From the IMG/VR virus record IMGVR_UViG_3300030060_002972, positions 19,748 through 83,747 of that record: a DNA stretch of 64,000 nt. One strand, given 5' to 3'. This document shows positions 8,817 through 14,267 of this stretch, piece by piece (position 1 is the stretch's first letter; each line of letters begins with the position of its first letter). The stretch is from a virus. The notes beneath the pieces were generated by a model. That model made no database searches, was not told where the DNA came from, and saw only the letters and a program-made list of their open reading frames with translations. Both the position numbers and the translations under genes were made by a program.

Positions 8817-9865
8817 CTGTCCACATCCCATGAGTAGTAGAGTGTATCTACCTCATTAGTAAACCCAGACAAGACACCTGCTAGACTTTTACCTAGCTGA
8901 CGGACAAACTCAGGACTGAACTCATGTCTGCTCAGGTTTGGATACTGGTCTATTAGGATGTCATGTGTGTTCTTGTACAGTGCAATAAGGTCATCTGCAT
9001 TGGTACTAGCAAACTTAGATAGCAGTGCAGTCAACCTCTGAGCATGTTTAGTACTCTTGCCTACCTTGATAAACTCTACGTAGTGTCTAGCAATCTGTTC
9101 TACTGACTGCTGAGTTGCCATGAAGTTGGTGAAGTAGTCTTCATTGTCAAGCACTTGTTGATAGTTAACTTCTTCTACACCGCATAACATGTCATAGATA
9201 CTAGGCACTTGTTTCTTGGGGAAGATACCCATAAGCAACTGTCTTAGTACCTCTGGTTGTTGAGTCAGTACTGGATTGATTTGTTGATACAATTCTAGAA
9301 AGTGTACACTCTCCATGTTCTGTATCTGGTCTGGCATTTCTGGATACAGTGTCCATGACTCTTGTAGATACTGAGCTACATTGTTAAGAGTAGTATCTCT
9401 TGGCTCATACTGGAATGGTAAGAACACAGACCTAGCCTTTAGTGGCTCTGATAGGTTGTCATCCTCATTCATAGCACAGATGATAACACTTCCAGTAGGC
9501 AACGACTCGCCTCTGACTGTGCCTTCTCTGAGCAATGTAAGGATACTTGCATGAAGGTCATCCCTTGCCTTGTCTATCTCATCAAAGAAGAAGATAGAAG
9601 GTTGGTCTGTCCACCATGCAGGTTTAAGATAGCTCAAGCCATCACCCTCTTTGTATCTAGGATAACCCATGACCTCATCTGGTTGCTCGTTCTGTAATAG
9701 AACTTTGACAACAGGTAATCGTAGAGCATTGGATAGCTCGTTCTGAATCCAGTAGGTTTTACCAGAACTGGTCTTACCTACAAGGACAGGAACTTTAGCA
9801 TTAACAAGCCCTACCTTTCTTTGTAGTTTGCAGATGTCCTCTGCTATTTGCTTTGAACTAAGCAT
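8813..9865 (-). CDS. MoxR-type AAA+ ATPase
   Basis: A 350-aa protein starting at 9865 after GAGGAG. Walker A is GKTSSGKT (about residues 31-38), Walker B is IFFFDEID, sensor 1 is the Asn of IICAMNEDDN, and RSVFLPFQY follows. This is the MoxR/YifB-like pattern in which the ATPase works with a vWA partner, here encoded two genes downstream. The C-terminal 150 residues are helical and not assigned. Likely a hexameric chaperone acting in the host cytoplasm on an unknown target. Confidence 0.85.
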   Translation of the reverse strand: MLSSKQIAEDICKLQRKVGLVNAKVPVLVGKTSSGKTYWIQNELSNALRLPVVKVLLQNEQPDEVMGYPRYKEGDGLSYLKPAWWTDQPSIFFFDEIDKARDDLHASILTLLREGTVRGESLPTGSVIICAMNEDDNLSEPLKARSVFLPFQYEPRDTTLNNVAQYLQESWTLYPEMPDQIQNMESVHFLELYQQINPVLTQQPEVLRQLLMGIFPKKQVPSIYDMLCGVEEVNYQQVLDNEDYFTNFMATQQSVEQIARHYVEFIKVGKSTKHAQRLTALLSKFASTNADDLIALYKNTHDILIDQYPNLSRHEFSPEFVRQLGKSLAGVLSGFTNEVDTLYYSWDVDR

Positions 9866-9868
9866 ATG

Positions 9869-10741
9869 TTACTCCTCAATCAACTCGGCTTTACACCAAG
9901 TGATTTGTATTGCCTTGAAATTTCCCTGTGGCATATCAATGTCAAGGGATTGCAATACTTGTTCTAATGCCTCATCAGAGGCAAAGTCTTCTGGATAGAG
10001 GTCTAAGACCTGTTCATCAACATTCTGAGGTTTGGACTCAGTAGGTGTCAACGAGGGGGGAAGGACATTAGACAGTATCTCCACTGGACTAGATTGCTCA
10101 GTGGGTGTTACTTCTATTGTCTTGGTTGGTGTTGTACTACTAGATGTTGTGGTAGTGTTAGTAGTAGTAGAAGTCTTCTTTACTACTGCTTTCTTAGCAG
10201 GAACTGTAAACTTAGCGTACTCTGTTTCTAGTTTCTGCTTGGTATCTGGATGTAGGTTGCCATGTCTTCTCAGGAAGTCATTGCCCTGTCTGGCAAGGAA
10301 TCCCTCAGTGTAACTATCAACCATGTGGTCAAGGATGTCATCTTCTAGGTCATCATTGAGTAGGTCAGTCTTGGTATCAATATCCAAGAACTCATAGTTG
10401 TACCAACTCTGTGATTCTATCCACTTACCTTGTTTCTTGTACTTGGTAACCTTGTCCTTCTTGAAACCTGTCAGTTCTTCCATCTTATCTTGGTATGCTT
10501 TCCTTTTCTTCTCATCACCTGATGAGTTAGCATACTTCTTCTTATCCTTGAGTACCTCATGGCTCATGTTTAGAACGAGCAATGACATCTTCAACTCATA
10601 GAAGATAGTGGATACTTCTGACCTTAGCCTCTTGGCTAGACAAGAATCCCATTGTTTCTTCCACCCATCCAGTGCCTTCTGGCTAAACTTGTTAGATATA
10701 ACAAGAGTTGCAGGGTTTTTTGCTATTGCTTTCTTACTCAT
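9869..10741 (-). CDS. Hypothetical protein with Thr-rich linker, first gene before MoxR
   Basis: A 290-aa protein. The frame extends upstream to 10819, but the ATG at 10741 (MSKKAIAKNP) has a textbook AAGGAGG and the extension covers a hairpin, so 10741 is chosen. An N-terminal Lys-rich helical domain (about 1-180) is joined by a Thr/Ser-rich low-complexity linker (about 190-225, runs of T and S) to an acidic C-terminal domain. Its stop is embedded in the Shine-Dalgarno site of the MoxR gene. Function unknown; probably part of the same accessory operon. Confidence 0.75.
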   Translation of the reverse strand: MSKKAIAKNPATLVISNKFSQKALDGWKKQWDSCLAKRLRSEVSTIFYELKMSLLVLNMSHEVLKDKKKYANSSGDEKKRKAYQDKMEELTGFKKDKVTKYKKQGKWIESQSWYNYEFLDIDTKTDLLNDDLEDDILDHMVDSYTEGFLARQGNDFLRRHGNLHPDTKQKLETEYAKFTVPAKKAVVKKTSTTTNTTTTSSSTTPTKTIEVTPTEQSSPVEILSNVLPPSLTPTESKPQNVDEQVLDLYPEDFASDEALEQVLQSLDIDMPQGNFKAIQITWCKAELIEE

Positions 10742-10760
10742 AATTTCCTCCTTGTCAGGG

Positions 10761-10797
10761 ATACACCCTAACCTCATTACATGAGGGTTAGGTGTAT
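10761..10797 (-). repeat. TAC-triloop hairpin in gene leader
   Basis: Long imperfect stem with arms around ATACACC-CTAACC-TCAT and ATGA-GGGTTAG-GTGTAT closing on loop TAC (10778-10780). It lies about 15-20 nt upstream of the Shine-Dalgarno site of the gene starting at 10741. Member of the family with 11401-11434, 11690-11723 and 11749-11773. Confidence 0.65.
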
Positions 10798-10808
10798 AAA
10801 CTCTGACT

Positions 10809-10827
10809 GTTACGGACAAACCGTAAC
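10809..10827 (-). repeat. Stop-codon hairpin
   Basis: Perfect 7-bp stem GTTACGG / CCGTAAC with a 5-nt loop, beginning at the TAG stop of the upstream gene (10827-10829). There is no U-tract. Together with 10761-10797 it fills the intercistronic leader. Confidence 0.5.
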
Positions 10828-11357
10828 TATTGCATGATTCTGTTTAGAATCTGCTCTGGTGTTTTTGGTTTACCAACTGGTTGTTTTCTAGCTGGTTTCT
10901 CCACTGTGTCAACGGAGTTGAGTCTGAGGTACTGTTCTCTGTAATTGTTAAGTACCATGACAAGACCTTCTACAAAGTCTATGACATTTGCCTCTGACTT
11001 GCCATACTTACTGGCAAATCTCCCAACATGTCGGTTGACAAACCTGTTAAGGTTTTTCTCCAACTCTGAGCTGACTGGTATATCCATTCCAGACTCAATT
11101 TGTTTGGCAAGATAATTCCATTTGCCTGGAGTTAGACAGTATCTAGTATCATCTTTGGAATACTGAAATACTCCTGATTTGTTAGAACAAGTAGCTAGGA
11201 TATCTAGTACTAACTCCTTGGGGGGTAGAAAACACTGAACAAACTTTCTATTGAAAGTTTTGTGGTTGCCATCTTCCCTCATCTTACTTGCCACAGTTAC
11301 TTTGTGGTCTTGTGTTGTACTCCATTTGTCTTGAAGTAATGTTGCTGATTTACTCAT
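10827..11357 (-). CDS. Hypothetical protein of the MoxR-vWA operon
   Basis: A 176-aa protein (MSKSATLLQDKW); the AAAGGAG site lies directly beside a GGCGA/TCGCC mini-palindrome (11373-11383). Charged, with a predicted helical C-terminal half (SSELEKNLNRFVNRHVGRF) and a Pro/Lys-rich stretch before a final helix. No motif recognised. It is separated from its neighbours by TAC-triloop hairpins on the upstream side and two hairpins downstream. Confidence 0.65.
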   Translation of the reverse strand: MSKSATLLQDKWSTTQDHKVTVASKMREDGNHKTFNRKFVQCFLPPKELVLDILATCSNKSGVFQYSKDDTRYCLTPGKWNYLAKQIESGMDIPVSSELEKNLNRFVNRHVGRFASKYGKSEANVIDFVEGLVMVLNNYREQYLRLNSVDTVEKPARKQPVGKPKTPEQILNRIMQ

Positions 11358-11400
11358 AGTAAATTCTCCTTTGGCGAGTCGCCACCTTGTTTTTGGGTTA

Positions 11401-11434
11401 TAACCCTGTACTCACTACGTGAGGTACAGGGTTA
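11401..11434 (-). repeat. TAC-triloop hairpin
   Basis: Arms TAACCCTGTAC / GTACAGGGTTA (11 bp, perfect) continue as TCAC / GTGA around loop TAC, with one bulged G. The left arm also forms GGGTTATAACCC (11395-11406), so two pairings compete. It sits between the 71-aa and 176-aa genes. Confidence 0.75.
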
Positions 11435-11446
11435 AATTTGGGATTG

Positions 11447-11662
11447 TTAGCCTTGTACCATTGGGATTATTTCCTTTAGATAAGTGTCATAACCCATGAT
11501 ATCTTGATAGTGTACTTCATAGTCTTCAATGTCTTCCTTGAAGTTACGATAGTATATATCTTGATGTATCCAGAAGGTATCTGTACCTTCCTCTGGAATT
11601 TGTATGTTGTTTACTTCACACCAAACTCTAAAGTAATCTTGTTTTTCATAATGCTCTTGCAT
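11447..11662 (-). CDS. Small acidic protein, first leftward gene of unit A
   Basis: A 71-aa protein (MQEHYEKQDYF), AAGGAG upstream. Rich in Tyr, Asp and Glu, pI acidic. As the first gene after the divergent control region it would be expressed earliest in infection, a position where phages often keep small host-takeover proteins. That role is inference; no motif supports it. Confidence 0.6.
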   Translation of the reverse strand: MQEHYEKQDYFRVWCEVNNIQIPEEGTDTFWIHQDIYYRNFKEDIEDYEVHYQDIMGYDTYLKEIIPMVQG

Positions 11663-11689
11663 AATTCACTCTCCTTGAGGACTCGTTTA

Positions 11690-11723
11690 TAACTTGTACC
11701 TCACTACGTGAGGGTACAAGTTA
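11690..11723 (-). repeat. TAC-triloop hairpin
   Basis: Arms TAACTTGTACC / GGTACAAGTTA (11 bp, perfect), then TCAC / GTGA around loop TAC with a bulged G: the same architecture as 11401-11434 with different outer arm sequence. It lies 28 nt upstream of the 71-aa gene start. Confidence 0.75.
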
Positions 11724-11748
11724 AAAGGGGGACAGGTTTTTCCATTTC

Positions 11749-11773
11749 CAAGTATTTACTACGTAAATACTTG
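11749..11773 (-). repeat. TAC-triloop hairpin
   Basis: Perfect 11-bp arms CAAGTATTTAC / GTAAATACTTG with loop TAC. Fourth member of the unit A hairpin family and the most upstream one in the leftward leader. Confidence 0.75.
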
Positions 11774-11806
11774 TTTGTACCCTCTCTCCACCACTAGAAA
11801 AAACAT

Positions 11807-11861
11807 CCCCCCCATGTGCCCACCCACACCCCGTGTATATATATATATTGCTAGGTTTTTT
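11807..11861 (-). other. Conserved C-rich/TA-repeat block with G-quadruplex pattern
   Basis: On the minus strand 11832-11807 reads as four G-runs (4, 3, 3 and 7 G) with loops of 3, 1 and 5 nt, which fits a G-quadruplex. A TA dinucleotide repeat and a T-run preceded by AGG follow on the plus strand. Unit B has a matching block at 53433-53488. Confidence 0.6.
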
Positions 11862-12002
11862 CCCTGTTATGTGTGTTTGTATACCCATGTTTACTAGTTA
11901 TATACCCACAATCACTAGTTTTATCCCCACTATTACCCAGTTTTTACCCACAATCTAGTATAATATATAATGTAATAATATCAGTTAGTTACGTCACGGC
12001 AC

Positions 12003-12032
12003 TTGACATGCCCACTGTGTACAGTGTATATA
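12003..12032 (+). promoter_or_regulatory. Rightward sigma70-like promoter with operator in spacer
   Basis: TTGACA at 12003-12008 and TATATA at 12027-12032, spacer 18 nt. The spacer contains the palindrome CACTGTGTACAGTG (12013-12026), exactly between the two boxes, a typical repressor position. Confidence 0.55.
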
Positions 12033-12113
12033 CATGTATATAGTACAAGTGTATACATAATATATACTTTGCAGTATATATTATAGTATAATCTACGTAG
12101 TATATACTAGTAC

Positions 12114-12142
12114 TTGACATTGCAAGTCCTGAGCTATATACA
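12114..12142 (+). promoter_or_regulatory. Rightward sigma70-like promoter
   Basis: TTGACA at 12114-12119 and TATACA at 12137-12142, spacer 17 nt. A transcript would start only a few bases before the ATG at 12155, giving a very short leader. The context CACTTGACA recurs at the other candidate promoters in the window. Confidence 0.5.
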
Positions 12143-12154
12143 TATAAAGGGCAC

Positions 12155-12394
12155 ATGACTGACCACAACTATAACAAACTACGTATGTATACATATAAAT
12201 GTGCTAGTACTTATGATTTTAAATTACAAGATGCAGAAGATATACTCCATGATGCCCTGTTAGATTTTATAGAATCAGGGGTTGACATTACAAAGCTAAT
12301 ATGGAAGTATATAGGAAAGCACAGAGAACGTAGACATAGAGAAGGCAAACGTCAGATTAGCATGTCACACTTTGAAAACAAGGGGGAAGTATGA
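12155..12394 (+). CDS. Small sigma-region-2-like protein
   Basis: A 79-aa protein. The stretch QDAEDILHDALLDFIESG looks like the DAEDLxQExFL helix of sigma70/ECF region 2, but region 4 is missing and the rest is a basic tail. As the first rightward gene, immediately behind two promoters, it might modulate late transcription or be a remnant of a sigma factor or anti-host regulator. The similarity is short, so this stays tentative. Its stop overlaps the next start (ATGA). No counterpart in unit B. Confidence 0.55.
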   Translation: MTDHNYNKLRMYTYKCASTYDFKLQDAEDILHDALLDFIESGVDITKLIWKYIGKHRERRHREGKRQISMSHFENKGEV

Positions 12395-12876
12395 ATAAAA
12401 CATTACAGACACTATTCCCAGATATTCCTGTATATGAAAACAAAATAACTAAATTTTTAGAAGTATGTTACAACCTAGCCTGGTCATACAGAGCAGCTGG
12501 TAAAGAACTAAGCATAAACCACAAGACAGTAAAAAACATATTAGACAGTGTAAAAAACACGCCACAATATCATACATTTATGGGCAAACTAGAAGTACAG
12601 ATTAAAAATTTTGCTGACCCAAAATTTTCTCACACAGTATTTGACAGATATGAACAGCAACTAGCTGATATAGAAACAAGATTAAAACGTGCTGATAGAC
12701 AGAATGATAAGGCACAATCCCTGCAATTATTAAAATTAAAACAAGTCATACTTAAAGACCAGCTTAGAGCTAGTATGGTAGCAAGTAAAGATAAAGAAGA
12801 AATAGCTACTGTGCATGATGCAATATCTAGTCTGTCAGAAACAGCTTGGGAGGAAATGAATGAAAAAGTCCAATGA
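12391..12876 (+). CDS. Terminase small subunit-like protein
   Basis: A 161-aa protein with a helix-turn-helix in its N-terminal third (SYRAAGKELSINHKTVKNIL) and a long coiled-coil-like middle (about 75-130). Position at the start of the packaging cluster, size and HTH suit a TerS that recognises the packaging site and recruits TerL. Homolog in unit B at 53692-54177, sharing the DHKTVKNIL-type helix. Several small basic genes separate it from terL, which is unusual. Confidence 0.7.
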   Translation: MNKTLQTLFPDIPVYENKITKFLEVCYNLAWSYRAAGKELSINHKTVKNILDSVKNTPQYHTFMGKLEVQIKNFADPKFSHTVFDRYEQQLADIETRLKRADRQNDKAQSLQLLKLKQVILKDQLRASMVASKDKEEIATVHDAISSLSETAWEEMNEKVQ

Positions 12877-13081
12877 TGCACTTCCTGGCAGTGATAATGT
12901 GTTAAACCAAATAAACGGTCCTGCTAATAGATACTTACCTGCATGGATAGCCCGTGAAGGTACGGACATACCAAAATTAAATAAAGGAGAATTACAACGT
13001 GCTAGAAAAAATAATAATGGGACTCGCAACAAAAAAACTAAAAGGCAAGAACCGAGGAACAGGGTCAAGACCTCTGACTGA
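12860..13081 (+). CDS. Small protein downstream of TerS, unknown
   Basis: A 73-aa protein (MKKSNDALPGSDN) starting inside the terS end after GGGAGG. The first 35 residues match the unit B gene at 54161-54331 (xKKSxxxLPxSxN ... RYLPxWxxRE); the C-terminus is strongly basic. Probably a virion or packaging accessory, but no family recognised. Confidence 0.65.
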   Translation: MKKSNDALPGSDNVLNQINGPANRYLPAWIAREGTDIPKLNKGELQRARKNNNGTRNKKTKRQEPRNRVKTSD

Positions 13082-13160
13082 AATATATATGGAAGAAAGA
13101 GAAAAGATTGCTAAAAACATAGGTAAAAAATTAAAATCTAGGTTTATGAAGAAAAAATGA
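13017..13160 (+). CDS. Small basic protein (47 aa)
   Basis: The reading frame MGLATKKLKGKNRGTG... of 47 codons overlaps the previous gene by 65 nt in another frame and ends as ATGA into the next gene. Lys/Arg-rich. The ribosome binding site is weak, so reality rests on the coupled overlap and the similar composition of neighbours. Confidence 0.45.
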   Translation: MGLATKKLKGKNRGTGSRPLTEIYMEEREKIAKNIGKKLKSRFMKKK

Positions 13161-13429
13161 GAAAGGTACACAAAAGTAAAACAGGTGGACTTACTGCTGC
13201 AGGTAGAGCCCACTTTAAAAGAACAGAAGGAGCTAACTTAAAAGCTCCTGTTAGCAAAGGCACAAATCCAAGACGTGTTAGCTTTGCTGCAAGATTTGCT
13301 GGTATGAAAGGTCCTATGAAAGATAGCAAGGGTCGTCCAACCAGAAAAGCACTAGCCCTAAAAAAATGGGGCTTTGGCAGTGTTGAGGCTGCACGTAAGT
13401 TTGCAGCTACACATAAAAAGAAAAAATAG
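13157..13429 (+). CDS. Small basic protein conserved in both units (DUF6321-like?)
   Basis: A 90-aa, very basic protein with the pattern GGLTAAGRAHF, GANLKAPV, NPRRVSFAARFAGMKGPM, GRPTRKALALKKWGF. The gene at 54267-54536 carries the same order GGLNAAGRASY, GGNLKAP, RRKSFCARMRGMK. I recall such proteins annotated as DUF6321 in marine phages, but this is from memory. Function unknown; charge and location before terL point to nucleic acid or capsid interior binding. Confidence 0.75.
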   Translation: MRKVHKSKTGGLTAAGRAHFKRTEGANLKAPVSKGTNPRRVSFAARFAGMKGPMKDSKGRPTRKALALKKWGFGSVEAARKFAATHKKKK

Positions 13430-13439
13430 GAGATTTATT

Positions 13440-13604
13440 ATGCCAATGGGTAAAGGAACATACGGAAGTAAAAGAGGAAGACCAAAGAAAAAGAAGACTG
13501 GTACTTTAAAAGGTAGACAAAATAACTTACCAGCAGCACTAAAAAAAGCTATAGGTGCAAAAGGTCCTCGTGGTAAAAATATGAAAAAGAGTTACGGGAG
13601 ATAA
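13440..13604 (+). CDS. Small AT-hook-like basic protein
   Basis: A 54-aa protein; ATG at 13440 (MPMGKGTYGSKRGRPKKKK) has AGGAG upstream, so the longer frame from 13374 is rejected. The GRP core in KRGRPKKKK is the AT-hook signature for minor-groove binding. Unit B has a copy with identical first 10 residues at 54549-54695. Possibly a DNA-condensing virion protein. Confidence 0.75.
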   Translation: MPMGKGTYGSKRGRPKKKKTGTLKGRQNNLPAALKKAIGAKGPRGKNMKKSYGR

Positions 13605-13611
13605 GAATATA

Positions 13612-13827
13612 ATGGCTATAGTAGGAATGGTAGGCAGACAATTAATAAAACTAGGTCTTTCTAAAGAAGCCCGTAAAAAAGTTAAAAAGGGTATACAGCA
13701 AGGTCATCTTAAAGTTTCTGGTAAAGAAATAAAAATGACTCCTAAAGGTAGTTATAAACAACAACAGACTAATAACCGAGAACTAAAAAAACTTAATCAG
13801 AAAGATAAAAAACGAGGTAAAAAATAA
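13612..13827 (+). CDS. Small basic protein, unknown
   Basis: A 71-aa Lys-rich protein (MAIVGMVGRQLIKLG) with a short hydrophobic N-terminus and a basic remainder ending KDKKRGKK. It overlaps the next start by one nucleotide (TAATG). No counterpart seen in unit B. Confidence 0.65.
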   Translation: MAIVGMVGRQLIKLGLSKEARKKVKKGIQQGHLKVSGKEIKMTPKGSYKQQQTNNRELKKLNQKDKKRGKK

Positions 13828-14210
13828 TGGCAAAATTAAAGTCTAAAGTTGTAGAAAGAGCTAAAAAATATGAAACTAAGAAAAAATTACAGAAAAAACG
13901 TACTCTCATGGGTAAGGGCAAAGGCAGAGGTATTAAAGCAGATAAACCTTTAAAAAAACTAGATAAGTCTTTGCGTAGAATACGTAAAAACCCAGGTGGT
14001 TTTGCAGCATCTGTTGTTGACGCTGGTTCAGTAGTAGCACCTGCAAGTATTGCTAGGAAAGGAATTAAAATTGTAGGTAAGACTGATGTGGGTAAAAGAT
14101 TACTAAAAGACATAGAAAGATTAATGAAAAAAAATCCAAGAAAAACTGCTGAGGTAATAATGAAAAGAAATAAATTAGCAAATGTTCCTAGTAGTAAAAA
14201 AAGAAAATAA
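13827..14210 (+). CDS. Basic protein directly before terL, unknown
   Basis: A 127-aa protein with Lys/Arg-rich ends and a small-residue segment GGFAASVVDAGSVVAPASIA in the middle that may form a short hydrophobic helix. It ends at 14210, exactly where the conserved stem-loop begins. Unit B has only a 31-aa basic gene in this place (55135-55230). Confidence 0.65.
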   Translation: MAKLKSKVVERAKKYETKKKLQKKRTLMGKGKGRGIKADKPLKKLDKSLRRIRKNPGGFAASVVDAGSVVAPASIARKGIKIVGKTDVGKRLLKDIERLMKKNPRKTAEVIMKRNKLANVPSSKKRK

Positions 14211-14258
14211 AACGGGTTGTGGCACAGGCAATGAGAATTGCAGCCAGTACAACCTGTT
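14211..14258 (+). ncRNA. Conserved structured element upstream of terL (unit A)
   Basis: Outer stem AACGGGTTGT (14211-14220) with ACAACCTGTT (14249-14258), then GGC (14221-14223) with GCC (14243-14245), then inner hairpin GCAAT-GAGA-ATTGC (14228-14241) capped by a GNRA-type tetraloop. The unit B version at 55234-55272 keeps the fold and replaces the closing T-A pair of the inner hairpin by G-C. It could act as an RNA element controlling terL or as the packaging site. Confidence 0.65.
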
Positions 14259-14267
14259 TGGAATAGT

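Larger units (their letters stand above)
11663..12154. promoter_or_regulatory. Divergent control region of unit A
   Basis: About 490 nt without a gene between the leftward and rightward operons. In order it holds two TAC-triloop hairpins, a C-rich block and TA repeat (11807-11861), a tract with repeated ACCCA and ACTAGT words including an 11-bp direct repeat TACCCACAATC (11903-11913 and 11945-11955), then several AT palindromes (for example 12059-12082) and two sigma70-like promoters facing right. A replication origin is plausible here but not shown. Confidence 0.6.

Noticed and set aside
10032-10313. Antisense Val-rich frame
   Set aside because: Shadow of the Thr-rich linker in the gene on the other strand.
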